From assembly GCA_002367235.1 (NCBI GenBank), contig DFBC01000009.1, forward strand, positions 19,888 through 34,604: a stretch of 14,717 bases of DNA, in the 5' to 3' direction. The notes under the pieces are model-generated. The model did no database searches, had not been told where the DNA came from, and saw nothing but the letters and a program-made list of their open reading frames with translations. Below are positions 6,949 through 14,611 of the stretch, one piece after another; position 1 is the stretch's first letter, and the number at the start of each line of letters is the position of its first letter. Source of the DNA: Cellvibrionales bacterium UBA3090. Its GTDB lineage: Bacteria > Pseudomonadota > Gammaproteobacteria > Pseudomonadales > Porticoccaceae. The position numbers were made by a program, and so were the translations under genes.

Positions 6949-7965
6949 ATGAAGCACAGTTATCAGCTGAGTGACATAGCCTCTCTAATCGGTGCTGAGT
7001 TACGTGGTGATCCCACCTATCAGATTACAGGGATTTCGACACTTCGTAATGCAGGGCCAGACGACCTGACATTTTTAGCAAATCAAATATACCGCCAGCA
7101 CCTGCCTACAGCACAGGCAGGTGCGGTTATATTGAGTGCGGATGCCGCCGATGAATTCTCGGGCAACATGCTCATTATGGCGAACCCTTATTTGGGTTAC
7201 GCCTTGGCTTCAGCAATGTTTGATAGTACCCCTGTCGGTGAGTCTGGTATTCACCCTGATGCAGTGGTGGCAAGTTCGGTTCAAATCGCTGAAAACACCT
7301 ATATAGGGCCCAATGCAGTACTGGGTGACGATGTGGTGATTGGTGCCGGCAGTCAGATTGGTGCCGGAGTTGTGGTCGGTGATGGCTCTGTCATAGGAAG
7401 TAACTGTCGAATAGCTGCAAATGTCAGTATCTACCATGGTGTGGTTATCGGAAATGATGTGATTATTCATAGTAGCTCTGTGATTGGCGCAGATGGTTTC
7501 GGTTTTGCTCATCATCAGGGGCAGTGGGTAAAAATTCATCAATTGGGCGGTGTCGTTATTGGAGACAGGGTCGAAATTGGTGCTTGTACCACGATAGATC
7601 GAGGCGCCTTAGATGATACCGTTATTGAGGATGGCGTTATTCTCGATAATCATATTCAGATAGCTCACAACGTTCGTATCGGTGAAAATACTGCTATAGC
7701 CGGCTCTTCAGGGATCTCGGGCAGTACTGTTGTGGGGAAAAATTGTATTTTTGCAGGTCAAGTGGGTGTCGTTGGGCATGTTAATATCTGCGATAATGTC
7801 CATCTTACAGGTGGGACAATAATCACCAAGTCGTTGACAGAGCCTGGCTCTTACTCCTCTGGAACAGCATTCAGTAATACTCGAGACTGGAGAAAAAATG
7901 CAGTTCGCTTCAATCAACTGGATAGCTTGGCTCACCGAATCAAGACACTAGAAAAAAAATTATAA
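6949..7965 (+). CDS. lpxD: UDP-3-O-(3-hydroxyacyl)glucosamine N-acyltransferase LpxD
   Basis: Cytosolic trimer that adds the second 3-hydroxyacyl chain, from acyl-ACP, to the amino group of UDP-3-O-acyl-glucosamine: the third step of lipid A synthesis. The protein has 338 residues (E. coli 341). The N-terminal uridine-binding domain (about 1-100) includes DDLTFLANQIYRQHL and the MANPYLGYA stretch. A left-handed parallel beta-helix of hexapeptide repeats covers about 100-300, followed by a C-terminal helix ending in HRIKTLEKKL. The catalytic histidine is H240 in QIAHNVRIG, matching H239 of E. coli. SSVIGADGFGFA is also characteristic. It begins 20 bases after skp with a weak ribosome site. The coding DNA contains a strong hairpin and an 18-base-period repeat, listed separately. 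Confidence 0.97.
   Translation: MKHSYQLSDIASLIGAELRGDPTYQITGISTLRNAGPDDLTFLANQIYRQHLPTAQAGAVILSADAADEFSGNMLIMANPYLGYALASAMFDSTPVGESGIHPDAVVASSVQIAENTYIGPNAVLGDDVVIGAGSQIGAGVVVGDGSVIGSNCRIAANVSIYHGVVIGNDVIIHSSSVIGADGFGFAHHQGQWVKIHQLGGVVIGDRVEIGACTTIDRGALDDTVIEDGVILDNHIQIAHNVRIGENTAIAGSSGISGSTVVGKNCIFAGQVGVVGHVNICDNVHLTGGTIITKSLTEPGSYSSGTAFSNTRDWRKNAVRFNQLDSLAHRIKTLEKKL
7098..7124 (+). repeat. Perfect 10-bp hairpin inside lpxD
   Basis: GCACCTGCCT (7098-7107) pairs with AGGCAGGTGC (7115-7124) around the 7-base loop ACAGCAC. It is G+C-rich compared with its surroundings and codes Q-H-L-P-T-A-Q-A-G-A in the N-terminal domain. No T-run follows it. Confidence 0.85.
7338..7367 (+). repeat. 18-base-period direct repeat in the lpxD beta-helix
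   Basis: GATTGGTGCCGG occurs at 7338-7349 and again at 7356-7367, offset by 18 bases, the length of one hexapeptide codon unit (IGAGxQ, then IGAGVV). It looks like a recent hexapeptide duplication or conversion within the beta-helix. Confidence 0.7.
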
Positions 7966-8008
7966 CCTAACGTATTTTTGAAACTTTACTGCACCTTGAG
8001 ACTACCTA

Positions 8009-8443
8009 ATGGATATTACTGAGATCAAAAAACGCCTACCCCAGCGCTACCCGTTTTTATTGGTGGATCGTGTGGTTGATGTTGAGTTGGGCGAAAGTAT
8101 TCTCGCTTATAAGAACATCACTACAAATGAAGAAGTTTTTAATGGCCATTTCCCCAATGCGCCTATCTTTCCCGGGGTTATGATCATAGAAGCTATGGCC
8201 CAGGCCGCTGGTATTCTTGGCTTTTTGACGGCTGATAAGGTTGTTGATGATGATGTCCTTTACCTGTTTGCTGGCGTCGACGGTGTTCGCTTTAAGCGCC
8301 AAGTCATACCTGGTGATCGGTTAATGTTGGAAGCAAAAATCGATTCAGTGAAGCGTACTATATGGCGCTTTAAGTGTCGTGCTTCTGTCGATGGCGAACT
8401 GGCATGTGAAGCGACAATTCTTTGCGCGCTCAAGGCGGACTGA
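8009..8443 (+). CDS. fabZ: 3-hydroxyacyl-ACP dehydratase FabZ
   Basis: Cytosolic hot-dog-fold enzyme that dehydrates 3-hydroxyacyl-ACP to trans-2-enoyl-ACP during fatty acid elongation. It draws on the same 3-hydroxyacyl-ACP pool as LpxA and LpxD. The protein has 144 residues (E. coli 151). The N-terminal motif LPQRYPFLLVDRV is present. The catalytic pair is H47 (GHFP) and E61 in FPGVMIIEAMAQAAG, and the later KFRR-type strand appears as GVRFKRQVIPGD. It begins 43 bases after lpxD, one of the wider gaps in the cluster. That gap holds no terminator or convincing promoter. lpxA starts 5 bases after its stop, suggesting coupled translation. Confidence 0.97.
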   Translation: MDITEIKKRLPQRYPFLLVDRVVDVELGESILAYKNITTNEEVFNGHFPNAPIFPGVMIIEAMAQAAGILGFLTADKVVDDDVLYLFAGVDGVRFKRQVIPGDRLMLEAKIDSVKRTIWRFKCRASVDGELACEATILCALKAD

Positions 8444-8448
8444 TTGCG

Positions 8449-9225
8449 ATGTCCTTGATTGATCCACGTGCAATTATTGACCCATCAGCAGTTTTGGCGG
8501 AGGGCGTAGAAGTTGGCCCCTGGACGACGATTGGTCCAGATGTGACTATTGGTTCAGGTACTGTCATTAACTCCCATGTAGTGGTCAAAGGCCCAACATC
8601 TATAGGCAAAAATAATAAAATTTTTCAGTTTTCAACCATCGGCGAAGATACCCCGGACCTGAAGTACAAAGGAGAGCCCACTCGTCTCGAAATCGGTGAT
8701 AACAATACGATACGGGAAGGAGTAACCATCCACCGGGGCACTGTTCAAGATCGAGGTATTACTTCCATCGGGGACAACAATCTGTTGATGGCTTATGTGC
8801 ATATTGGTCACGACTGTGCGGTGGGTAGCAATTGTATTTTGGTGAACAATGCCTCGCTTGCCGGCCATGTGAACTTGGGTGACTGGTCGATTTTGTCTGG
8901 CTATGTTCTCGTTCATCAGTTTGTGTCCATTGGAGCCCATACGATGATTGGCCCAGCGGCCTTTCTGCCCCAGGATGTTCCAGCTTATGTCATGGCTTTT
9001 GGTGCTCCTGCAGAGCCGCGTACGATTAATTCCGAAGGGCTGAAACGTCGAGGTTTTGATAAAAAAGCTATTGCTGCGATCAAGCAGGGATACAAAATAC
9101 TTTATCGTCAGGGTTTATCTCTTGATGAAGCACTGTTAAAACTAGATGAACTTGCCCTGGCGCATCCAGAAGTCCAGGCACTAGTCGATTCAGTTAGAGC
9201 TTCATCCCGCGGCATTATTCGCTGA
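8449..9225 (+). CDS. lpxA: UDP-N-acetylglucosamine acyltransferase LpxA
   Basis: Trimeric cytosolic enzyme that transfers a 3-hydroxyacyl chain from ACP to the 3-OH of UDP-GlcNAc, the first step of lipid A synthesis. The protein has 258 residues (E. coli 262). Left-handed beta-helix hexapeptides fill about 1-185 (IDPSAVLAEGVEVGPW onwards), then a helical C-terminal domain starts near GLKRRGF. The catalytic histidine is H121 in HIGHDC (E. coli H125). H140 (LAGHV) and Q157 (VHQF) also align. The residue aligning with the acyl-chain ruler G173 of E. coli is P169, in MIGPAA. The ATG at 8449 was chosen over an in-frame TTG at 8422 because MSLIDPRAIIDP matches the family N terminus and AAGGCGG (8432-8438) lies upstream. 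lpxB begins 3 bases later. Confidence 0.97.
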   Translation: MSLIDPRAIIDPSAVLAEGVEVGPWTTIGPDVTIGSGTVINSHVVVKGPTSIGKNNKIFQFSTIGEDTPDLKYKGEPTRLEIGDNNTIREGVTIHRGTVQDRGITSIGDNNLLMAYVHIGHDCAVGSNCILVNNASLAGHVNLGDWSILSGYVLVHQFVSIGAHTMIGPAAFLPQDVPAYVMAFGAPAEPRTINSEGLKRRGFDKKAIAAIKQGYKILYRQGLSLDEALLKLDELALAHPEVQALVDSVRASSRGIIR

Positions 9226-9228
9226 GCC

Positions 9229-10377
9229 ATGTCCCAACAAATTCGAATCGGTCTGGTCGCTGGTGAAGCATCTGGCGACCAGCTTGGCGCGGGGTTAATT
9301 AGCGCATTAAAGTCGCGTTATCCCGACGCCTATTTTGAAGGGATTGGTGGCGCTAAAATGTTGGATGAGGGATTTCGTTCTCTCTTTCCAATTGACCGCC
9401 TGTCTGTTATGGGGCTGGTAGAGCCCCTGAAGCGGCTACCTGAACTCTTAAAGATCAGAAAAACTCTGTTTAAACATTTTCACGATAATCATTTTGATTT
9501 AGTCGTTGGCATCGATTCTCCCGATTTTAATTTGGGTCTTGAGCGTAAACTCCGTAAAAAGGGTATTAAAACTGCGCACTATGTTAGCCCATCGGTTTGG
9601 GCGTGGCGTCAAGGTCGAATCAAGAAAATTGCTCAGGCTGTAGACCTGATGTTGACACTGCTCCCTTTTGAGGAGGCTTTTTATCGTGAGCGTGGGGTTC
9701 CTGTCGTTTGCGTGGGGCACCCTCTGGCAGAAACGATTCCACTGGAAACCAATACTTCCGCTGCTCGGAAAAAACTGGCTATACCCGAAGGTCGCCCTGT
9801 GTTGACCATCATGCCGGGGAGTCGTGCCTCTGAAGTCGAAGCGCTGGGTAGATTGTTTCTGGATGTAGGCCAATGCTGCTTAACTAAGGTGCCAAGCTTA
9901 CATTTAGTCGTGCCGACAGCCAACGCAGAACGTAGAAGGGAACTCGAGTCAATTCTCATGGGTTATCCGGGTTTGTCGGTAACACTTCTTGACGGCCAGT
10001 CGCTTACCGCAATGGCTGCTGCGGATGTTGTGTTGTTGTCATCAGGGACATCAGCGCTAGAAGCTATGTTGTTGAAAAAGCCCATGGTCGTGAGTTATCG
10101 GTTGGGTAAATATACCTACGCTATTGTCTCAAAAATGGTCAAAGTGCCCTTTGTTTCACTCCCAAACTTACTGGCGAGTGAGGCGCTTGTGCCTGAACTG
10201 TTGCAAGATGATGCTACCGTAGAAAACCTCTGTGAGGCAGTGTTGGCTTATTTCATGGAACCTGAACGAGTGTCAGTATTAGAGCAGCGGTTTACCGAAC
10301 TTCATAAATCTCTCCGGTATGGGGGGAGCAATACTGCTGCAAGCGCATTAGTTAAGTTGTTGGAGGCGGGGGCATGA
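9229..10377 (+). CDS. lpxB: Lipid-A-disaccharide synthase LpxB
   Basis: Membrane-associated GT19-family glycosyltransferase that joins UDP-2,3-diacylglucosamine to lipid X, giving the tetra-acylated disaccharide 1-phosphate. The protein has 382 residues, the same as E. coli. Motifs in order are GEASGDQLGAGL near the N terminus, GIGGAKML, VMGLVEPLKRLPELL, GIDSPDFN (with the conserved acidic residues), HYVSPSVWAWRQGRIKKI, VGHPLAE, IMPGSRASEVEAL, and LLSSGTSALEAMLLKKPMVVSYR at the nucleotide-sugar site. No Shine-Dalgarno is evident; the ATG lies 3 bases after the lpxA stop, so translation is probably coupled. Its stop overlaps the rnhB start in ATGA. lpxC and lpxH are not in the window. Confidence 0.97.
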   Translation: MSQQIRIGLVAGEASGDQLGAGLISALKSRYPDAYFEGIGGAKMLDEGFRSLFPIDRLSVMGLVEPLKRLPELLKIRKTLFKHFHDNHFDLVVGIDSPDFNLGLERKLRKKGIKTAHYVSPSVWAWRQGRIKKIAQAVDLMLTLLPFEEAFYRERGVPVVCVGHPLAETIPLETNTSAARKKLAIPEGRPVLTIMPGSRASEVEALGRLFLDVGQCCLTKVPSLHLVVPTANAERRRELESILMGYPGLSVTLLDGQSLTAMAAADVVLLSSGTSALEAMLLKKPMVVSYRLGKYTYAIVSKMVKVPFVSLPNLLASEALVPELLQDDATVENLCEAVLAYFMEPERVSVLEQRFTELHKSLRYGGSNTAASALVKLLEAGA

Positions 10378-10988
10378 TTACGCCCTACCAGCTTTGTTAT
10401 GACGGTGAGCTATTGGCTGGTGTCGATGAGGTCGGGCGAGGGCCTCTGGCTGGGGATGTGGTGACGGCGGCCGTTATCCTTGATCCTGGCAAGCCAATTG
10501 AGGGGCTTGCAGATTCAAAGAAGTTGACAGACAAGCGCCGTCAGCAACTCTCGGTCTTAATCAAAGAGCGTGCATTATGCTGGTCTATCGCTCGAGCCTC
10601 AGTTGAGGAAATTGACCGCTACAACATATTACAGGCTACCATGATGGCGATGGTGCGGGCAGTTGATGGTCTCGCTATTAAGCCTGAATACGTGGCTGTG
10701 GATGGTAATCGTATGCCACCCTGGAATTATGTAGGCGAGACAGTCATCAAGGGCGATGACAAAATACCTTCAATCAGTGCTGCATCGATTTTGGCTAAAG
10801 TCTGTAGAGACAATGAGATGTGCGAACTTGATGAGCAATATCCGGGTTATGGTTTTTCTGCACATAAAGGGTACGGCACCAAGCGCCATAGAGATGCTAT
10901 TGAGTGCTTGGGTCCAAGTCCTATTCATCGGCAGTCTTTCGAGCCGATTAAAAGCATGCTAGCGGCAAGGCAGTTGACGGTACTTTGA
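10374..10988 (+). CDS. rnhB: Ribonuclease HII
   Basis: Cytosolic enzyme that cuts RNA in RNA-DNA hybrids and at single ribonucleotides misincorporated into DNA, starting ribonucleotide excision repair. The protein has 204 residues (E. coli 198). The four acidic metal ligands are D18 and E19 (GVDEVGRGPLAG), D110 (VAVDGNR) and D128 (IKGDDKIP). The GRG motif, DSKKLTDKRR and SAASILAKVCRD are all present, as is YGFSAHKGYGTKRH. The ATG overlaps the lpxB stop by 4 bases (ATGA), implying translational coupling. It is the last gene before the 128-base gap ahead of dnaE, so the long transcription unit may end or weaken here, although no terminator hairpin is visible. Confidence 0.97.
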   Translation: MITPYQLCYDGELLAGVDEVGRGPLAGDVVTAAVILDPGKPIEGLADSKKLTDKRRQQLSVLIKERALCWSIARASVEEIDRYNILQATMMAMVRAVDGLAIKPEYVAVDGNRMPPWNYVGETVIKGDDKIPSISAASILAKVCRDNEMCELDEQYPGYGFSAHKGYGTKRHRDAIECLGPSPIHRQSFEPIKSMLAARQLTVL

Positions 10989-11013
10989 GCAAAATACCCT
11001 GAACAAAAGAGAA

Positions 11014-11043
11014 TTGAACAAACGGCTCAGGCAGTTGTATTAA
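11014..11043 (+). promoter_or_regulatory. Candidate sigma-70 promoter for dnaE
   Basis: TTGAAC (11014-11019) and TATTAA (11038-11043, extending into AAAT) are separated by 18 bases, about 60 bases before the dnaE ribosome site. It lies in the largest gap between genes. The -10 hexamer lies within a 7-bp inverted repeat. This is by-eye matching only. Confidence 0.4.
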
Positions 11044-11066
11044 AATTACGGTTTAATTCATACAAC
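11034..11066 (+). repeat. Inverted repeat over the candidate dnaE promoter
   Basis: GTTGTAT (11034-11040) and ATACAAC (11060-11066) are exact inverted copies, separated by 19 A+T-rich bases. Inside, TTAAA (11040-11044) and TTTAA (11052-11056) can pair. The arrangement would suit an operator or a leader hairpin. Just upstream, GAACAAA occurs twice (11001-11007 and 11016-11022). Confidence 0.5.
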
Positions 11067-11103
11067 TTATTTACGACGGTTCTTCTTTTTAACCAGTCCA
11101 TAT

Positions 11104-11109
11104 GGAAAG
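11104..11109 (+). promoter_or_regulatory. Shine-Dalgarno deciding the dnaE start
   Basis: GGAAAG lies 7 bases before the ATG at 11117. The upstream in-frame ATG at 11102 has no ribosome site, and this Shine-Dalgarno falls within its own codons. Confidence 0.6.
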
Positions 11110-11116
11110 ACATTCT

Positions 11117-14100
11117 ATGGCTCCATCCTTCGTTCATCTTCGTCTACACAGCGAATATTCACTGCTGGACGGTATTGTGCGGATCAAACCGTTGGTTCAG
11201 CAAGTAGCCGAACTGAGTATGCCTGCCGTTGCTTTAACCGATGTGACTAATTTTTTTGGTTTGGTGAAGTTCTATAAGGCTGCTCAGAATGCTGGCATAA
11301 AGCCAATTTGTGGTGCTGATCTTCATGTGCTGAACCCCATTGAGGATGGAGCTCCTAGCTGGGTGACCCTGTTGGTTATGAACCAGCAGGGATATCGCAA
11401 TCTAACCAAATTGATTTCTCGGGCTTATCAGGAAGGCCAGGTTCAGGGAAAGCCCTTTATCCAGCGCTCCTGGATCAAAGAGGCTTCCGAGGGGCTTATA
11501 GCGCTCTCTGGACGGCAAAGTGATGTGGGACAGGCTTTGCTTGCTAATAAGTCTGATCAGGCTGTAGAGCTATTAGAGGGCTGGAGGGAGGACTTTCCCG
11601 ACCGTTTTTATTTTGAGCTGACCCGTACGGGGCGTCCTCAAGAAGAAACGTTTATTCATTTGGCTGTTGCTTTGGCCTCAAGTTTTGATTGTCCTGTGGT
11701 CGCGACAAATGATGTGAGGTTTCTTGAGGCCGAGCAATTTGATGCCCATGAAGCGAGAGTCTGTATTGGAGAAGGGCGCGTATTGGGCGACCCTCGTCGT
11801 GAGCGACGATATAGTGAACAACAATATTTGCGGTCGCCTGAAGAAATGGCTGAGCTGTTCAGTGATATCCCCGAGGCCATAGAAAATACGCTGGAAATTG
11901 CTCGTCGTTGTACTTTAGCTCTAACTTTTGGTGAGTATTTTCTACCAGAGTATCCAATCCCCGAAGGCATGACGACCGATAGTTTTTTCGAGAAACTTTC
12001 TCTGGAAGGACTGCTTGACCGACTCGATAAAATACTCGACAAGGCCGCCGAAGATTATTCCGAACGCAAGCAAGTATATATGGACCGTTTGCGCTTCGAG
12101 CTGGATATTATTATTCAGATGGGCTTTCCCGGTTACTTTCTGATCGTAATGGACTTTATTCGCTGGGCTAAAGAAAATGATATTCCGGTCGGTCCTGGTC
12201 GAGGGTCTGGAGCTGGCTCCGTCGTAGCTTATGCGCTTGGGATTACAGACCTAGACCCACTTGAGTACGACTTGCTATTTGAGCGATTCCTTAACCCAGA
12301 GCGGGTATCCATGCCTGACTTTGACATCGATTTTTGTATGGATAATCGCGACCGGGTGATCTCCTATGTCGCTGACCAATACGGCCGCGATGCGGTATCG
12401 CAAATTATAACCTTTGGCACTATGGCAGCTAAAGCGGTGGTTCGAGATGTTGCAAGGGTGCAGGGAAAAGCCTATGGGTTGGCCGATAAATTATCAAAAA
12501 TGATTCCTGCTGATATTGGTATGACGCTCGAGAAGGCTGTTGATCAGGAGGAAGTGCTCAAAGAGTTTCTCGACAATGATGAGGAGGCTCAGGAAATCTG
12601 GGGGATGGCCTTGCAGCTCGAAGGTATCACTCGAAATGTAGGCAAGCATGCTGGCGGGGTCGTTATTGCACCGACCAAACTGACTGATTTTTCTCCCCTG
12701 TATTGTGACGAAATTGGTGATGGGCTTGTAACCCAGTTTGATAAAGATGATGTTGAACAAGCGGGATTGGTGAAGTTTGATTTTCTTGGTTTACGTACTC
12801 TTACTATTATCGACTGGGCGGTCAAAATGGTTAATGAGCGGCTTTTACGTGTCGATGTTGAGCCGCTTGCAATAGACGCAATTCCTCTAGACGACCCTGC
12901 TACCTATGGTTTGATGCAGCGTGCAGAAACTACGGCCGTTTTTCAGCTCGAATCACGTGGTATGAAAGACTTGATTAAGCGCGTGGAACCCAGCTGTTTT
13001 GAAGATATTGTGGCATTGGTGGCCTTGTTCAGGCCGGGCCCACTACAGTCAGGGATGGTCGATGACTTCATCAATCGGAAGCATGGGCGTGCCGAGGTTG
13101 CATATCCAGATGCCAAGTTTCAGCATGAGAGCCTGAAGCCAGTGCTGGAGCCAACCTACGGGGTGATTGTATACCAAGAACAAGTTATGCAGATTGCCCA
13201 AGTGCTGGCTGGTTATACGCTGGGTGGCGCCGATATGTTACGTCGTGCCATGGGTAAAAAGAAACCTGAAGAAATGGCCAAACAGCGGGCTATTTTTGAA
13301 GAGGGAGCAAAAAATCAGGGTGTTGATCCTGACTTGGCAATCAAGATCTTTGACTTGGTAGAAAAATTTGCAGGCTATGGCTTTAACAAATCGCACTCTG
13401 CTGCCTATGCGTTACTTGCTTATCAAACAGCCTGGCTGAAGACGCATTACCCCGCTGAATTTATGGCCGCAGTACTGTCGGCCGATATGCAGAACACTGA
13501 TAAGGTCGTGACGCTTATCGATGAGTGCCACGAACTTAAATTACCGGTGTCCCCACCCGATGTGAATCGAGGCAAGTTTTCCTTCACTGTTTCCGAACAG
13601 AATGAAGTGATCTATGGATTAGGCGCTATTAAGGGGCTAGGTGAAGGACCGGTAGATAATATTATTGCCGCGAGAGAAGAGGGTGGTCCGTTCAAGGATC
13701 TGTTCGACTTCTGTGCCAGAGTAGACGGACGGCGGGTTAATAAGAGGGCATTAGAAGCACTTATTCACTCGGGGGCTCTAGATACCATAGGTCCAGAGGG
13801 TGAGATTGGTTTTCGTCGCGCGGTCATGTTAGCCGCGATGGAAGAAGCCGTTAAGATGGCCGAGCAGGAAGCTCGTAACACTGACTGTGGTATGAGTGAC
13901 TTATTTGGAGCGACCCCCAAAGAAAGTGCTCCGGAGATCGGTTATCAAAGCTTTCGTCATATACGTAGTGAAACAGGCAAGGAAAGATTGCTTGGGGAAA
14001 AAGAAACCCTTGGACTTTATCTAACGGGCCATCCAATCGACGAATATATTGAGGAGTTGGCCCACTTTGTCGGTGGCAGAATTGTTGACCTAAAGCCAGG

Positions 14101-14611
14101 TAAAAATAAACAGTTGGTGGCGGGCTTAGTCATGGGCATGCGAGTTATTAAAACTCGGCGAGGCGATAATATGGCGGTGATTACCCTGGATGATCGCAGC
14201 GGCAGGATTGAGGTCGCGATTTTTGCCGATACCTTTCAGGAGTATCGAGATAAAATTGTTAAAGATGCGTTACTCGTATTGGAGGGCCAGGTCTCTGAGG
14301 ACGACTACACGGGTGGGCTAAAAATGCGGGCCGATCAAGTAAAGAGTCTTACCGAAGCACGTGAAAATTATCTCAAAGCGATAGTGGTTGAAGTAACCAA
14401 AGAAAAACTTAATGGTTCGACAATTGAGCAGCTTGCCGAATTTATGGCCCCCTATAAACAGGGCAATTGTCCCATGCGTATTTCCTACAACAATCGTGTT
14501 GCTGTTGGTGAGGTTGCCCTGGGCGAGCAATGGATGGTTGCACCTGAGGATGACTTGTTGCATAAACTAAGAGAGTTATTTGGTAACCCAAGTGTGCATC
14601 TCCGATTTTAG
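11117..14611 (+). CDS. dnaE: DNA polymerase III alpha subunit
   Basis: Catalytic subunit of the replicative C-family polymerase, working with epsilon, theta and the beta clamp at the fork. The protein has 1164 residues (E. coli 1160). The N-terminal PHP domain (about 1-270) starts FVHLRLHSEYSLLDG; the His-x-His of metal-active PHP domains reads R-L-H, as in E. coli, so proofreading is presumably left to epsilon. GPGRGSGAGS marks the polymerase core. Catalytic aspartates fall at D401 and D403 (PDFDIDF) and D555 (KFDFLGLRT) with the ATG at 11117, exactly the E. coli numbers; this and the ribosome site favour that start over ATG 11102. The fingers hold RPGPLQSGMVDDFI and YQEQVMQIAQ, followed by a helix-hairpin-helix region and a C-terminal OB fold. 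The internal clamp motif aligns with MSDLF (926-930), lacking the usual Gln. No intein or frameshift is present. Confidence 0.97.
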   Translation: MAPSFVHLRLHSEYSLLDGIVRIKPLVQQVAELSMPAVALTDVTNFFGLVKFYKAAQNAGIKPICGADLHVLNPIEDGAPSWVTLLVMNQQGYRNLTKLISRAYQEGQVQGKPFIQRSWIKEASEGLIALSGRQSDVGQALLANKSDQAVELLEGWREDFPDRFYFELTRTGRPQEETFIHLAVALASSFDCPVVATNDVRFLEAEQFDAHEARVCIGEGRVLGDPRRERRYSEQQYLRSPEEMAELFSDIPEAIENTLEIARRCTLALTFGEYFLPEYPIPEGMTTDSFFEKLSLEGLLDRLDKILDKAAEDYSERKQVYMDRLRFELDIIIQMGFPGYFLIVMDFIRWAKENDIPVGPGRGSGAGSVVAYALGITDLDPLEYDLLFERFLNPERVSMPDFDIDFCMDNRDRVISYVADQYGRDAVSQIITFGTMAAKAVVRDVARVQGKAYGLADKLSKMIPADIGMTLEKAVDQEEVLKEFLDNDEEAQEIWGMALQLEGITRNVGKHAGGVVIAPTKLTDFSPLYCDEIGDGLVTQFDKDDVEQAGLVKFDFLGLRTLTIIDWAVKMVNERLLRVDVEPLAIDAIPLDDPATYGLMQRAETTAVFQLESRGMKDLIKRVEPSCFEDIVALVALFRPGPLQSGMVDDFINRKHGRAEVAYPDAKFQHESLKPVLEPTYGVIVYQEQVMQIAQVLAGYTLGGADMLRRAMGKKKPEEMAKQRAIFEEGAKNQGVDPDLAIKIFDLVEKFAGYGFNKSHSAAYALLAYQTAWLKTHYPAEFMAAVLSADMQNTDKVVTLIDECHELKLPVSPPDVNRGKFSFTVSEQNEVIYGLGAIKGLGEGPVDNIIAAREEGGPFKDLFDFCARVDGRRVNKRALEALIHSGALDTIGPEGEIGFRRAVMLAAMEEAVKMAEQEARNTDCGMSDLFGATPKESAPEIGYQSFRHIRSETGKERLLGEKETLGLYLTGHPIDEYIEELAHFVGGRIVDLKPGKNKQLVAGLVMGMRVIKTRRGDNMAVITLDDRSGRIEVAIFADTFQEYRDKIVKDALLVLEGQVSEDDYTGGLKMRADQVKSLTEARENYLKAIVVEVTKEKLNGSTIEQLAEFMAPYKQGNCPMRISYNNRVAVGEVALGEQWMVAPEDDLLHKLRELFGNPSVHLRF

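Noticed and set aside
7966..8008. Possible sigma-E promoter (GAAACTTT) ahead of fabZ
   Set aside because: No matching -10 element at about 16 bases, and the -35 match is partial.
8422..8448. TTG start that would extend LpxA by nine residues
   Set aside because: It overlaps the fabZ end, and the family N terminus begins at MSLIDP (8449).
9411..9427. GGGGCT/AGCCCC hairpin in lpxB
   Set aside because: A 6-bp stem with a 5-base loop is expected many times by chance in this length and codes a conserved LpxB segment.
10756..10962. Alternative plus-strand frame inside rnhB
   Set aside because: Overlaps conserved RNase HII coding in another frame and has no ribosome site or recognisable motifs. 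A similar frame at 13167-13361 inside dnaE was rejected for the same reason.
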